A DNA stretch of 64,000 nucleotides from Taklimakanibacter albus (GTDB taxonomy: Bacteria; Pseudomonadota; Alphaproteobacteria; Rhizobiales; Aestuariivirgaceae): assembly GCF_016595235.1 (NCBI RefSeq), contig NZ_JAENHL010000007.1, forward strand, positions 1,772,765 through 1,836,764, read 5' to 3'. The notes under the pieces are model-generated. The model saw only the letters and a program-made list of their open reading frames with translations. It did no database searches and was not told the DNA's origin. Within the stretch, counting starts at the first letter, position 1. Each line of letters begins with the position of its first letter. Shown here piece by piece: positions 1 through 9,647 of this stretch. The translations under genes were made by a program, and so were the position numbers.

Positions 1-864
1 GCGGAGCGTCTCATCCGCCATCATATGGGTGGCGTGGATGGCGCACCAGCGCTGGGAAAGCGCGAAATTATCGAGCAGGTATTCGACCGGCCGTGTGCCG
101 CCAGACCAGGCGAGGCAGTCATCGACTTCCTTGGTCTGCTCGGCGACATGGATATGGATCGGCGCGTCCTTCTTGCCCATGCCGTCAAGGCCGGCAATGA
201 CCTCGCCCAGCAATTCCTTGGTCACCGCGCGCAGCGAATGCGGCGAGATGCCGAGCCGGTGCAGCGGCTTGTCGGCGATGGCCTTCTGCAAGGTGGCGAG
301 GATCTTGAGATAACGTTCGGCGCCATTGATGAAGCGGCGCTGGCCCTGGGTCGGTGCCTGGCCGCCGAAGCCGCCATAGGCATAAAGCGTCGGCAGCAGC
401 GTGATGGCGATGCCCGCCTCCTCCGCCGCCGCGAGGCAGCGCAAGGTGAGCTCGGCGGGCTCGACATAGGGTGAGCCGTCCGGCTGATGATGCAGATACT
501 GGAATTCGCCGATGATGGTGGAGCCGCTTTTCAGCGTCTCGACATAGAGCTGGGCGGCGACCGCCTGAAGGTCTTCGGGGGAGAGCTTGAGCGCAAAGCC
601 ATACATCACCTCGCGCCAGGTCCAGAAGGAATCGGCGCCCGGGCCCGCCACTTCGGCGAGGCCCGTCATCAGCCTTTGATGGGCGTGGGAATGGACATTG
701 GGAACCGCCGGGATGGCGAAGCCTTTCACGGCGGCGAGGCTCTTGTCGGAATTGCCGGTTTCGACCGTCTCGATCAGGCCCTGGGCATCGATCGTAAGGA
801 CGACGTCCTTCTGCCAGCCGGCGGGAAGCAGGGCGGATGCGAATTTCAACTTGCGCTGTGCCAT
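1..864 (-). CDS. hutF: Formimidoylglutamate deiminase HutF (C-terminus cut by window edge)
   Basis: HutF deiminates N-formimino-L-glutamate to N-formyl-L-glutamate and ammonia, the step of the five-enzyme histidine pathway that follows HutI. The reading frame starts at ATG 864 and stays open for 288 codons to the window edge, so roughly the last third of a usual ~450-residue protein is missing. Visible amidohydrolase-superfamily metal motifs are HSHAH at residues 58-62, HIHVAEQ at about 237-243 and HATH at 277-280, in the family order. It is divergent from hutI across 44 bases that hold an operator-like palindrome. The ribosome site is weak (CGGATC). hutG, the usual partner for formylglutamate hydrolysis, may lie beyond the left edge. 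Identity is strong because motifs and hut context agree. Confidence 0.9.
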   Translation of the reverse strand, partial: MAQRKLKFASALLPAGWQKDVVLTIDAQGLIETVETGNSDKSLAAVKGFAIPAVPNVHSHAHQRLMTGLAEVAGPGADSFWTWREVMYGFALKLSPEDLQAVAAQLYVETLKSGSTIIGEFQYLHHQPDGSPYVEPAELTLRCLAAAEEAGIAITLLPTLYAYGGFGGQAPTQGQRRFINGAERYLKILATLQKAIADKPLHRLGISPHSLRAVTKELLGEVIAGLDGMGKKDAPIHIHVAEQTKEVDDCLAWSGGTRPVEYLLDNFALSQRWCAIHATHMMADETLR

Positions 865-877
865 GATCCGACTATAC

Positions 878-899
878 TGTATATACAACCTTATACAAG
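878..899. promoter_or_regulatory. Probable HutC operator between hutF and hutI
   Basis: The perfect 10-base palindrome TGTATATACA lies at 878-887, followed at 891-899 by TTATACAAG, a second partial half-site. It occupies the 44-base divergent spacer between hutF and hutI, where a repressor could control both directions. HutC-family GntR repressors are known to bind AT-rich TGTATA-type inverted repeats upstream of hut genes, and hutC is two genes away. Binding itself is inferred. Confidence 0.6.
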
Positions 900-908
900 T
901 GGGTTTCG

Positions 909-2105
909 ATGCTTTTTTCAAATCTCAAGCTGGCGACGATGGCCGACGGCTCTTCTTATGGGCTGATCGAGGACGGGGCGGTGCTGGTGGAGAAGGGCCG
1001 CATCGCCTGGGCAGGTCCCGCCAAGGACGCGCCCAAGGGCGACCGGATCGATTGCGGCGGCCGCCTCCTCACCCCGGGCCTGATCGATTGCCACACCCAC
1101 ATCGTCTATGGCGGCAACCGCGCCCATGAATTCGAGAAGCGCCTCAATGGCGTGTCTTATGCCGAGATCGCCAAGGCCGGCGGCGGCATCGTCTCGACGG
1201 TGCGCGCCACGCGCGAGGCGAGCGACGAGCAGCTCCTCAAATCGGCGGCGACCCGGCTGCAGTCTCTCCTGGCCGAAGGCGTCACCACCATCGAAATCAA
1301 ATCGGGCTACGGCCTCGATGTCGAAACCGAGTTGAAGATGCTACGCACCGCCCGCAAGCTCGGCGCGACATATCCGATCGATGTGGTGACGAGCTTCCTC
1401 GGCGCCCATGCCTTCCCACCCGAATATCGCGACGATCACGCCGCTTATGTCGATCTGGTCTGCAGCCAGTCCCTGCCCGCCGCTGCGCGCGAGAAACTCG
1501 CCGATGCGGTCGACGGCTTCTGCGAGGGCATCGCCTTCTCGGTCGACGACATGGACCGTGTCTTCACCGTCGCCAAGAAGCTGGGACTTCCCATCAAGCT
1601 CCATGCCGAGCAGCTGTCCAATCTGGGCGGCGCCATTCTCGCCGCTCGTTATGGCGCGTTGTCCGTCGATCACATCGAATATCTGGACGAAGCCGGCGTT
1701 GCGGCGATCGCCCAATCCGGCACCGTCGCGGTGCTGCTGCCGGGCGCCTTCTATTATCTGAGAGAGAAGCAGCATCCGCCGCTCGCCGCTCTGCGCGCCC
1801 ACAAAGTGCCGATCGCCATCGCGACTGATCTCAATCCCGGCTCCTCGCCGGTCCATTCGCTGCTCGCCACCATGAACATGGCCTGCGTCCTCTTCGGCCT
1901 AACGCCTGAAGAAGCCTTGCGCGGCGTGACCCAAAATGCGGCCCGCGCTCTGGGGTTCACGGACCGCGGCGTGATAGCGGCCGGCCTCAAGGCCGACTTC
2001 GTTCTATGGAATGTTGAGCGGCCGGGCGATCTTGCTTATCCGCTGGGCTTCAATCCGTGCGCCGCGGTGATCCGCCAGGGTGAGATCGTGCGAGGCAGTC
2101 TCTGA
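909..2105 (+). CDS. hutI: Imidazolonepropionase HutI
   Basis: Cytoplasmic metal-dependent amidohydrolase that opens 4-imidazolone-5-propanoate to N-formimino-L-glutamate, the third step of histidine degradation. At 398 residues it has the family length (about 400-410). The metal site is visible as [12 protein letters not shown] with His62 and His64, followed by HAEQ, VDHIEYL and [10 protein letters not shown], the standard HutI signature order. Start ATG 909 leaves a full N-terminal beta domain. The stop TGA shares one base with the hutC start (2105), indicating translational coupling in a hutI-hutC-hutU-hutH operon. Likely repressed by HutC through the palindrome at 878-887. Confidence 0.95.
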   Translation: MLFSNLKLATMADGSSYGLIEDGAVLVEKGRIAWAGPAKDAPKGDRIDCGGRLLTPGLIDCHTHIVYGGNRAHEFEKRLNGVSYAEIAKAGGGIVSTVRATREASDEQLLKSAATRLQSLLAEGVTTIEIKSGYGLDVETELKMLRTARKLGATYPIDVVTSFLGAHAFPPEYRDDHAAYVDLVCSQSLPAAAREKLADAVDGFCEGIAFSVDDMDRVFTVAKKLGLPIKLHAEQLSNLGGAILAARYGALSVDHIEYLDEAGVAAIAQSGTVAVLLPGAFYYLREKQHPPLAALRAHKVPIAIATDLNPGSSPVHSLLATMNMACVLFGLTPEEALRGVTQNAARALGFTDRGVIAAGLKADFVLWNVERPGDLAYPLGFNPCAAVIRQGEIVRGSL

Positions 2106-2830
2106 TGACCTCCCCGCTTTACGCTCAGGTGAAGGAGCATATCCTCGAGCATATCCGTTCCGGTGCCTGGACGCCCGGCACCCGCGTGCCGTCCGAGAAC
2201 GAGCTCGTCGAATCCTTCAGCATCTCGCGCATGACCGCCAACCGGGCCCTGCGTGAGCTCACCGCCGACGGCTTCCTCTCCCGCGTGCCGGGAGTGGGCA
2301 CTTTCGTGAAGGAACCGCCGGCCCGTTCGAGCCTGCTCGAATTGCGTAACATCGCCGAGGAGATCGCGGCGCGTGGACACAAGCACGCGGCTTACATCGA
2401 CCGGCGCGAGACGATCGAGGCGCCACAGGCCTTGGCCGACGAATTCGAGCTCCGGCAAGCTTCCAAGCTCTTCCATCTCGTGATGGTCCATACCGAAAAT
2501 GGCGTGCCGGTGCAGCTCGAGGACCGTTATGTGAATCCTTTCGTCGCGCCGAAATTCAACGACCAGGACTTCGCCGATATCACGCCGACCGCCTATCTCG
2601 TCGCCGCGGTGCCGGTCGATGAGCTCGAGCATACGGTCGAGGCGATCATGCCGACAGTGGAGCAGCGCGAGCTTCTCGATATCGGCGAGCACGAGCCCTG
2701 CCTCGCTTTGCACCGCCGCAGCTGGAGCAAGGGTCACGTCGTCACCGTCGCGACCTTGATCTATCCCGCCAGCCGCTACGCCCTGTACAGCCGCTACAAG
2801 ACATCACCCTCCGGAACACTGAGCCAGTAG
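2105..2830 (+). CDS. hutC: Histidine utilization repressor HutC (GntR family, UTRA domain)
   Basis: Transcription factor of 241 residues with an N-terminal GntR winged helix (about 1-70, including SISRMTANRALRELTADGFL) and a C-terminal UTRA ligand-binding domain (about 90-235) ending in HVVTVATLIYPASRYAL, typical of HutC. Members of this family repress hut genes and are released by urocanate. It sits inside the operon it presumably controls: its start overlaps the hutI stop by one base and hutU follows after nine bases, so it is probably autoregulated. The intergenic palindrome upstream of hutI is the likely binding site. Confidence 0.93.
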   Translation: MTSPLYAQVKEHILEHIRSGAWTPGTRVPSENELVESFSISRMTANRALRELTADGFLSRVPGVGTFVKEPPARSSLLELRNIAEEIAARGHKHAAYIDRRETIEAPQALADEFELRQASKLFHLVMVHTENGVPVQLEDRYVNPFVAPKFNDQDFADITPTAYLVAAVPVDELEHTVEAIMPTVEQRELLDIGEHEPCLALHRRSWSKGHVVTVATLIYPASRYALYSRYKTSPSGTLSQ

Positions 2831-2839
2831 GAGTCATTC

Positions 2840-4516
2840 ATGGATCCCCGCCGCGACAATAGCCGTGTCATCAAATCGCCGATCGGCAACGAGATCAGCG
2901 CCAAGAGCTGGCTCACCGAAGCGCCCTTGCGCATGCTGATGAACAATCTCGATCCCGGCGTCGCCGAGCGCCCCGAGGAGCTCGTCGTCTATGGCGGCAT
3001 CGGCCGCGCCGCGCGCAATTGGGAAGCGTTTGACCGCATCGTCGCCTCGCTGCGTAAGCTCGAGGCGGATGAGACCTTGCTGGTTCAGTCGGGCAAACCG
3101 GTCGGCATCTTCCGCACCCACAAGGATGCGCCGCGCGTTCTCATCGCGAACTCCAACCTGGTGCCGCATTGGGCCAATTGGGCGCATTTCAACGAGCTCG
3201 ATCGCAAGGGGCTCATGATGTACGGCCAGATGACGGCGGGCTCGTGGATCTATATCGGCACGCAGGGTATCGTGCAGGGCACCTATGAGACCTTCGCCGA
3301 AGTGGGCCGCAAGCATTATGGCGGCAATCTCAAGGGCAAATGGTTCCTGACCGCGGGCCTCGGCGGCATGGGTGGCGCCCAGCCGCTCGCCGCCACCATG
3401 GCCGGCGCCTCGATGATCGCCATCGAATGCCAGCCGTCGCGCATCGAGATGCGCCTGAAGACGCGTTATCTCGACGCCAAGGCGGCATCGGTCGACGAGG
3501 CGCTGGCGATGATCGAGCGGTCGCATAAGCAGGGCAAGCCGATCTCGGTCGGCGTGCTCGGCAATGCCGCCGAGATCCTGCCCGATATGGTCAAGCGTGG
3601 CATCAGGCCCGACGCGGTCACCGACCAGACCTCGGCGCATGACCCGGTCAATGGGTATCTGCCGGCCGGCTGGACCATCGCCGAATGGGAAGCGAAGCGC
3701 GTCTCCGATCCCGAGGCGGTCGAGGCGGCAGCGAAGAAATCGATGCGCACCCATGTCGAGGCGATGCTTGCCTTCCATAAGGCCGGCGTGCCGACTCTCG
3801 ATTACGGCAACAACATCCGCCAGGTCGCCCAGGATATGGGCCTTAAGGACGCCTTCGCCTTTCCGGGCTTCGTGCCGGCCTATATCCGCCCGCTCTTCTG
3901 CCGCGGCATCGGTCCATTCCGCTGGGCCGCGCTCTCCGGCAACCCGCAAGACATCTACAAGACCGATCAGCGCGTGAAGGAGCTGATCCCCGACGACCCG
4001 CATCTCCACAACTGGCTCGACATGGCCAGGGAGCGCATCGCATTCCAGGGCCTGCCGGCGCGCATCTGCTGGGTCGGTCTCGGCCAGCGTCACCGTCTGG
4101 GTCTCGCCTTCAACGAGATGGTGCGCAAAGGCGAGGTCGACGCGCCGATCGTCATCGGCCGCGACCATCTCGATTCGGGTTCGGTCGCTTCGCCGAACCG
4201 CGAGACGGAAGCGATGATGGACGGCTCCGACGCCGTCTCCGACTGGCCGCTCCTCAATGCGCTGCTCAACACCGCGAGCGGCGCCACCTGGGTGTCGCTG
4301 CATCATGGCGGCGGCGTCGGCATGGGCTTCTCGCAGCATTCCGGCATGGTTGTCGTCTGCGACGGCACCGATGATGCGGCGCGCCGGCTCGAGCGGGTAT
4401 TGTGGAACGATCCCGGCACTGGCGTCATGCGCCATGCCGATGCCGGTTACGACATCGCCATCGACTGCGCCAAGGAACAGGGTCTGAAATTGCCGTCACT
4501 TGGCATTGGAGTCTGA
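2840..4516 (+). CDS. hutU: Urocanate hydratase HutU
   Basis: Urocanase adds water to urocanate to give 4-imidazolone-5-propanoate, using tightly bound NAD+ as an electrophile. The 558-residue length matches the family (about 555). The conserved catalytic segment [12 protein letters not shown] is present and its cysteine is residue 410, the same number as the essential Cys of the Pseudomonas putida enzyme. Gly-rich NAD-contacting stretches ([19 protein letters not shown]) and the [14 protein letters not shown] motif are intact. It starts at ATG 2840 behind a good ribosome site (AGGAGT overlapping the hutC stop) and is followed eight bases later by the hutH-like gene. Confidence 0.96.
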   Translation: MDPRRDNSRVIKSPIGNEISAKSWLTEAPLRMLMNNLDPGVAERPEELVVYGGIGRAARNWEAFDRIVASLRKLEADETLLVQSGKPVGIFRTHKDAPRVLIANSNLVPHWANWAHFNELDRKGLMMYGQMTAGSWIYIGTQGIVQGTYETFAEVGRKHYGGNLKGKWFLTAGLGGMGGAQPLAATMAGASMIAIECQPSRIEMRLKTRYLDAKAASVDEALAMIERSHKQGKPISVGVLGNAAEILPDMVKRGIRPDAVTDQTSAHDPVNGYLPAGWTIAEWEAKRVSDPEAVEAAAKKSMRTHVEAMLAFHKAGVPTLDYGNNIRQVAQDMGLKDAFAFPGFVPAYIRPLFCRGIGPFRWAALSGNPQDIYKTDQRVKELIPDDPHLHNWLDMARERIAFQGLPARICWVGLGQRHRLGLAFNEMVRKGEVDAPIVIGRDHLDSGSVASPNRETEAMMDGSDAVSDWPLLNALLNTASGATWVSLHHGGGVGMGFSQHSGMVVVCDGTDDAARRLERVLWNDPGTGVMRHADAGYDIAIDCAKEQGLKLPSLGIGV

Positions 4517-4524
4517 GCCCGATC

Positions 4525-6039
4525 ATGACACGGCATACGGCGTCCCTGGTCATCACCGGTCACGATCTCGATTTCCGCGCTATGGCCAAGGCGGCGGCGG
4601 GCTCTCTGCCCGTCTCCGTCGCGGCCTCCGCCTTCACGGCGATCGCCGCCTCGCGCGCTATCGTCGAGACGATCCTCAAGGAGAACCGCCCGGCCTACGG
4701 CATCACCACCGGGGTCGGCTCGCAGAAGGACTTCGCCGTCGATCCGGCGACCGCCGCCCAATACAATGCGCGGCTCGTCGCCGCCCATGCGACGCGTGTG
4801 CCGGGCCCGACCTTGCCCGCTGAAGCGGTGCGCGGCGCTTTGATCTTTCTCGCCAACCAGTTCGCCAACGGGCTGTCCGGCGTCTCGCCGGAGCTCGTCG
4901 AGCTGATCGCCACGGCCATCAACGGCACGGAGATGCCGGAGATCGACGGCTCGGGTTCGGTCGGCGCGTCCGATCTGGTGCCCAATGCGCAATTGGCGCA
5001 TTGGCTGCTCAACCGGCCGGAAGCCAGGAAGCTTGGCCTGCCGAAGCCGAAGGAAACCCTTTCGCTCATCAACAACAATGCCGTCTCGCTGGCGCAGGGC
5101 GCCATCGCCCTCGCCTCGGCCGAGCGCCTGCTCGCCGCCTTCGACCTTGCCGCCGCGGCGGCGCTCGAAGGTTTCCGCGGCAATCTCGGCGCCATTTCGG
5201 AAGCGGCGAACCGCGCCCATAAACGCGAAGGCCAGCGCCGCTCGGCGCTCCGCCTGCGTAATCTTCTCGGCGACAGCCGTTTGTGGAGAGAGGGGGAAGC
5301 GCGTCTCCTCCAGGATCCCTTGTCCTTCCGCTGCGTGTCACAAGTGCATGGCGCATCCGCCGAGGTTTTTGCCGAAACGGCGCGTATTTGGAACTCCGAG
5401 CTCAGTTCGGTGAACGACAACCCGATCATCGACCAGGAGACGGCGGGCGCCGTGTCGAACGGCAATATGGACACGACGCGCCTGACGCTCGCCGCCGACC
5501 ATTTGCGCCAGGCCTTGGGCAAAATCTGCGATCTCGCCGGCGAGCGGGTGCATAAGCAGCAATGGCCGGCTTTCACGGGATTGCCCACCGGCCTTGCCGA
5601 GGAAGGCGGCGCCATTGGCGGCGTGCAGTTCCTCAATCTGGGTCACATCACCGCCTCGCTCGTCACTTCGGTGAAGATCTGGGCGCGCCCGAGCCTGCTC
5701 AACTCCGTGGGCCAGGTGGCGGACGGCGTCGAGGATACTGCGAGCCACGCGCTGCATGCCGTGCATGATCTGATGCGTGTCGTCGATGCCGGCTGGAAGA
5801 TCGCCGGCCTCGAATTGATGATCGCGCTCTGGGCGATGAAGCGCCGCCGGCTGCGCAAGGCCGATCTCGGCCGCGGCATCCGCCCCGCCATGGAGATTTT
5901 GGGCGAGATGCTGCCGATCGGCCGCGAGGGTGATGCGATCTTCGACATCGCGCCGCTCATCGCCGAATTGCAGTCAGGGCCTCTCCTCGACCGCGCCTTG
6001 ACGGAAGCCGGTGAAAGGATTGATCTTGTCCTGACTTGA
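4525..6039 (+). CDS. hutH: Histidine ammonia-lyase-family protein with altered MIO triad (HutH position)
   Basis: By operon position this should be histidine ammonia-lyase, which converts histidine to urocanate and ammonia. Length (504 residues) and fold signatures fit the aromatic amino acid lyase family: AYGITTGVGS near residue 53, NNNAVSLAQGA, QDPLSFRCVSQVHGA and NDNPI. The key oddity is at residues 148-150. The family normally has GSVGASGDLAP, whose Ala-Ser-Gly cyclises to the MIO electrophile; here the sequence is GSVGASDLVPNAQ, so Ala-Ser is followed by Asp and one residue is missing. The usual C-terminal QEDHVSMG is replaced by GVEDTASHA. ATG 4525 is chosen over an upstream in-frame ATG inside hutU. 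It is either a divergent true HutH or a lyase with another substrate. Family call is firm, activity is not. Confidence 0.8.
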   Translation: MTRHTASLVITGHDLDFRAMAKAAAGSLPVSVAASAFTAIAASRAIVETILKENRPAYGITTGVGSQKDFAVDPATAAQYNARLVAAHATRVPGPTLPAEAVRGALIFLANQFANGLSGVSPELVELIATAINGTEMPEIDGSGSVGASDLVPNAQLAHWLLNRPEARKLGLPKPKETLSLINNNAVSLAQGAIALASAERLLAAFDLAAAAALEGFRGNLGAISEAANRAHKREGQRRSALRLRNLLGDSRLWREGEARLLQDPLSFRCVSQVHGASAEVFAETARIWNSELSSVNDNPIIDQETAGAVSNGNMDTTRLTLAADHLRQALGKICDLAGERVHKQQWPAFTGLPTGLAEEGGAIGGVQFLNLGHITASLVTSVKIWARPSLLNSVGQVADGVEDTASHALHAVHDLMRVVDAGWKIAGLELMIALWAMKRRRLRKADLGRGIRPAMEILGEMLPIGREGDAIFDIAPLIAELQSGPLLDRALTEAGERIDLVLT

Positions 6040-6045
6040 CGGGAC

Positions 6046-6465
6046 ATGGCGGTCATCATGAAGAAACTCTGGGCGATAGCCCTGCTCGGTCTATTGAGTA
6101 ATGGCCCGGCCCTGGCTCAGGCACCGCTCGATCTCGATTCGGTCGATCCGGCCATGGCCGCCGATTTCCTCGGCGACTGGTCGATCCAGAATGCCGATGG
6201 CAGCAAGACCTGCAAGGTGACCTTGCATAAGGACCAGGTCATCGGCGGCATGCAGATCGATGTCGATCCGCACTGCGGCAAGGTTTTTCCGGTGATGGAC
6301 GACGTCGCGAGCTGGCGGCTTCTCGAAGGCTGGGAGATCGTGCTCGTCGATGCGACGCGCAAATCGCTGATCCGCTTCTTCACGCCCGATAATGCCTATG
6401 TCGCCGACCCTGAGACCGACGGCATCGCCACCATCGTGAAGCTGGGCGGGGTGCTCGAAAACTGA
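6046..6465 (+). CDS. Secreted protein with protease-inhibitor Inh/Omp19-like domain
   Basis: A small exported protein. The N-terminus carries a Sec signal peptide (MKKLWAIALLGLLSNGPALAQA, read from ATG 6058, an equally plausible start 12 bases downstream). The mature part reads AADFLGDWSIQNADGSKTC, two cysteines about 30 residues apart, CGKVFPVMDDVASWRL and IVLVDATRKSLIRFF, the pattern of the AprI/Inh metalloprotease inhibitor beta-barrel family (also Omp19 of Brucella). There is no lipobox, so it is probably periplasmic. It begins six bases after the hutH stop, so it may be transcribed with the hut operon although no role in histidine degradation is expected. No metalloprotease gene is visible nearby. 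Confidence 0.65.
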   Translation: MAVIMKKLWAIALLGLLSNGPALAQAPLDLDSVDPAMAADFLGDWSIQNADGSKTCKVTLHKDQVIGGMQIDVDPHCGKVFPVMDDVASWRLLEGWEIVLVDATRKSLIRFFTPDNAYVADPETDGIATIVKLGGVLEN

Positions 6466-6505
6466 TATTATTCCTCTTCAGGCCCATCTGCAGAGGAGCG
6501 CGATC

Positions 6506-7108
6506 ATGAGCATGTCCCTGGATCTCGCCGCCGAGGTCTTCCGCGAGGCGATGCGCGAGACGGTCAAGCGTTATTCGCTCTGGTACCTTGTCGAGGGCGT
6601 CCTGCTCGTCGTCGCCGGCATTCTCGCCATCATCTATCCGGTGATCTCGTCCGGGGCCGTGGTGATCCTTCTGGGCTGGCTGCTGATCGCCAGCGGTCTG
6701 CTGCAGGGCTTGAGCCTCATCGGCGCGCGCCAGGTGCCGCATTTCTGGCTGCAGCTCATCTCGGTCATCCTCGCCATCCTGATCGGCCTCCTGTTCCTGC
6801 GCGACACGACGCAAGGCTTGATGACGCTGGCGCTGCTGCTCATCATCTTCTTCATGATGGAGGGCATCTCGAAGGTCGTCTTCGCGCTCACCATCCGCCC
6901 CTTCCCCAATTGGGGCTGGGTGCTGGCGAGCGGCCTCGTCGGCATCCTCCTGGCCTTGATCCTGTGGGCCAGCCTGCCGGTGACGGCGGTGTGGCTCATC
7001 GGCGTCCTGCTCGGCGTCAATCTGATCAGCATAGGTGCGGCCATCGCCTATCTCGCCTGGCAAGTGAGGAAGAGCGACGCCGCCACGCCGACGCAACCTC
7101 CTGCGTAA
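6506..7108 (+). CDS. HdeD-like DUF308 membrane protein
   Basis: A 200-residue integral membrane protein of the HdeD/DUF308 family. Six hydrophobic segments are visible, including VEGVLLVVAGILAIIYPVIS, AVVILLGWLLIASGLLQGLS, VILAILIGLLFLRDTTQ and VWLIGVLLGVNLISIGAA. The pairs of helices repeat internally, as in HdeD, which in enteric bacteria is linked to acid resistance; its molecular function is unknown. ATG 6506 follows AGAGGAGCG, a strong ribosome site; a second ATG at 6512 is possible. It converges with the dehydrogenase gene at 7200, with a hairpin repeat between them. Confidence 0.75.
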   Translation: MSMSLDLAAEVFREAMRETVKRYSLWYLVEGVLLVVAGILAIIYPVISSGAVVILLGWLLIASGLLQGLSLIGARQVPHFWLQLISVILAILIGLLFLRDTTQGLMTLALLLIIFFMMEGISKVVFALTIRPFPNWGWVLASGLVGILLALILWASLPVTAVWLIGVLLGVNLISIGAAIAYLAWQVRKSDAATPTQPPA

Positions 7109-7140
7109 AGCGCGTTCACAATCTTGCGGCGAAGGAAATG

Positions 7141-7170
7141 CCCTCGCCCCGCGGAAGCGGGGAGAGGGCA
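7141..7170. repeat. GC-rich palindromic repeat (REP-like), also a possible bidirectional terminator
   Basis: A hairpin with arms CCCTCGCCCCGC and GCGGGGAGAGGG around a GGAA loop. It shares the CCTCGCCCC...GGGGAGAGGG core with the repeats at 16709 and 16851. It lies between two convergent genes, so it could stop transcription from both sides. Confidence 0.7.
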
Positions 7171-7199
7171 ACACGGCCCCCTTCGTGACAGGTCTGAGA

Positions 7200-9647
7200 C
7201 TACGCCTTCACTTTCAAATTCCGAGGGTCATAAAGCGGCTCGAGATGGACTTGCGCTTTGACGACGTCCTTCGCCACCACGAGCTCATAAGTCCCGCCCT
7301 GCACATAGCCGTCGTCGACGCCGGCGCTGTCGCGGATATAGCCATAGCCGATCGGCCTGCCGACCGTATAACCATAGCCGCCGCTGGTGAGGTAACCGAC
7401 CTGCTTGCCGTTGCGCAGGATAGTCTCGCGTCCGACCAGCACGATGGAAGGATCATCGGTGGTGAAGGCCGCGAGCCTCTTGGGCAGTGGCGCTGACGCT
7501 GCCTTCTCGCACGCCTCGCGGCCCATGAAGGCGATAGTGGATTTGAGCTTCACCGCCCAGCCGAGCCCGGCCTGGAACGGATTGTCATTGGGGGTGATGT
7601 CGGAGCCCCAGGCGCGATAGCCCTTTTCGAGACGCAACGCTTCCAGCGCGCGATAGCCGGCGGGCGCGATCCCAGTCTTTTCTCCCGCTTTCATCAGTGC
7701 GTCATAGACATCGCCGGTGGCGCCAATCGGCATATGCAGTTCCCAGCCGAGCTCGCCTACATAGGTGACGCGCAGCGCCCGCACCTTGTGGCCGGCGATC
7801 TCGATCTCGCGCACATGGCCGAAGGGGAAAGCCCCATTCGACATGTCGGCCTTGGTAATCGCCGCAATCACGTCGCGCGATTTGGGGCCCATGACCGACA
7901 GCGTGCCCCAGCCCTCCGTCACATCCACGATCTTCGCATCGAGGCGCGGCTTGATATGGTCCTTGATCCAGGCGAGGTCATGGGTGCGGAAGCCCGTGCC
8001 GGTGACGACATAGAAATGATCTTCCGCGAGCCGGGCGACGGTGAGATCGCATTCGATGCCGCCGCGCGAATTGAGCATTTGCGTATAGGTGAGCCGGCCA
8101 GGCGCACGCGCCACGTCATTGGCCGCGATCCAGGACAGAGCTTCCGCCGCATCCTTGCCCCTGACCTCATATTTGGCGAAGGACGACTGGTCGAAGACGC
8201 CGACCCGCTCGCGCACTGCTTTGTGCTCTTCGCCCACCGTGTCGAACCAGCTCTGCCGGCCCATCGAATAGACATCCTTCGGCTCCGCGCCGGGGGCGGC
8301 GAACCAGTTCGGCCGCTCCCAGCCGAGCTTCGAGCCGAAGCAGGCATTGGCCGCTTTCAGCCGCTCGTAAAGCGGCGAGACGATACGCGGCCGGCCGCTC
8401 AGATACTCCTCATGCGGAAAGCCGATCGTGTAATGTTTGCCATAGGCCTCGAGCGTGCGTTCATTGACCCAGTCGCGGTCCTTATGGAGATCGGAGAAGC
8501 GCCTGATATCGACGACCCACAGATCCATCGGCGCCTCGCCTTGCGCCACCCATTGCGCCAGCACCCAGCCGGCGCCGCCGCCGCTCGCAATGCCGAAAGC
8601 GTTGAAGCCGGCGCCGACATAATAATTGGCGAGCTCGGGCGCCGCCCCCAGGATGAAATTGCCGTCGGGCGTGAAGCTCTCCGGACCGTTGATCATCTTC
8701 TTGATGCCGGTCGTTTCGAGCGCCGGCACGCGTGCCAGCGCCTGCTCCATATGCTGCTCGAAATGATCCCAGTCGTCACCGAAGAGCTGGAACTCGAAAT
8801 CGCCCGGCACGTCCCCCAAGGTCCAGCTCTGCGGATTGGGCTCATAGCCGCCCATCACCAGCCCGCCGACCTCTTCCTTGAAATAGGTGCGCCGGTCGGG
8901 GTCACGGATGGTAGCGATATCCGTCGCCAGGCCGTCGACCTTCTCGGTGATGATATATTGATGTTTGACCGGCTGCAGCGGCACGCTCACCCCGGCCATG
9001 GCGCCAAGCTGCCGGGCCCACTGCCCGCCGCAATTGACCACCTTCTCGCAGGCAACGCGCCCGTGATTGGTCCGGACCCCGATCACGCAGCCATTCTCGA
9101 TATCGAAGCCTTCGACCCTGACACCTTCGAAGAGCTTGGCGCCATGCATGCGGGCGCCCTTGGCGAGCGACTGCGCGATGTCGGACGGACTCGCCTGGCC
9201 ATCGGTCGGCAGGAAGCTGGCGCCGACGAGATCGGAGACTTCCATCAGGGGCCACATCGCCTTGACCTCTTTCGGCGAGAGCAGATGCATCTCCATGCCG
9301 AAGCTCTGCGCCGTGGTGGCGAGCCTTTTATATTCGATCCAGCGGTCCTCATTGCAGGCGAGCCTGAGGCAGCCGGTCATCTTCCAGCCGGTTTCGAGTC
9401 CGGTTTCCTTGGCGAGGTTCTTATAGAGCTCGACCGAATATTTGAGCACCTGGGTGATCGAGGCCGAGGACCGCAATTGCCCGACGAGCCCGGCCGCATG
9501 CCAGGTCGAGCCCGAGGTCAGCCTGTTCTGCTCGAGGAGGATGACGTCGGCCTTGTGGTCACGCGCCAGGTGATAAGCGGTCGAGCAACCTATGATGCCG
9601 CCGCCGATGACGATGATCTGGGCGTGGCTCGGAAGGGAAACGGTCAT
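7200..9647 (-). CDS. Dimethylglycine/sarcosine dehydrogenase-type FAD protein with GcvT domain
   Basis: An 815-residue two-module oxidase that removes N-methyl groups from small amines, passing the one-carbon unit to tetrahydrofolate. Residues 10-40 are a Rossmann FAD site (VIGGGIIGCSTAYHL). SGSTWHAAGL with His50 matches the segment in which dimethylglycine dehydrogenase covalently binds FAD. From about residue 430 the protein is GcvT-like (glycine cleavage T, folate-binding), ending in QVHLEPLYDPRN. It is the last gene of the ABC/kinase operon: its start overlaps the kinase stop by four bases. The betaine-type transporter upstream suggests dimethylglycine or sarcosine as substrate, but the exact methylamine cannot be read from sequence. 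Confidence 0.85.
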   Translation of the reverse strand: MTVSLPSHAQIIVIGGGIIGCSTAYHLARDHKADVILLEQNRLTSGSTWHAAGLVGQLRSSASITQVLKYSVELYKNLAKETGLETGWKMTGCLRLACNEDRWIEYKRLATTAQSFGMEMHLLSPKEVKAMWPLMEVSDLVGASFLPTDGQASPSDIAQSLAKGARMHGAKLFEGVRVEGFDIENGCVIGVRTNHGRVACEKVVNCGGQWARQLGAMAGVSVPLQPVKHQYIITEKVDGLATDIATIRDPDRRTYFKEEVGGLVMGGYEPNPQSWTLGDVPGDFEFQLFGDDWDHFEQHMEQALARVPALETTGIKKMINGPESFTPDGNFILGAAPELANYYVGAGFNAFGIASGGGAGWVLAQWVAQGEAPMDLWVVDIRRFSDLHKDRDWVNERTLEAYGKHYTIGFPHEEYLSGRPRIVSPLYERLKAANACFGSKLGWERPNWFAAPGAEPKDVYSMGRQSWFDTVGEEHKAVRERVGVFDQSSFAKYEVRGKDAAEALSWIAANDVARAPGRLTYTQMLNSRGGIECDLTVARLAEDHFYVVTGTGFRTHDLAWIKDHIKPRLDAKIVDVTEGWGTLSVMGPKSRDVIAAITKADMSNGAFPFGHVREIEIAGHKVRALRVTYVGELGWELHMPIGATGDVYDALMKAGEKTGIAPAGYRALEALRLEKGYRAWGSDITPNDNPFQAGLGWAVKLKSTIAFMGREACEKAASAPLPKRLAAFTTDDPSIVLVGRETILRNGKQVGYLTSGGYGYTVGRPIGYGYIRDSAGVDDGYVQGGTYELVVAKDVVKAQVHLEPLYDPRNLKVKA

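Noticed and set aside
2834-4435. Long antisense frame (533 codons) over hutU
   Set aside because: hutU on the other strand has the catalytic Cys410 and full length. The antisense product has no recognisable motif and is rich in His/Arg/Asp as expected for a shadow frame.
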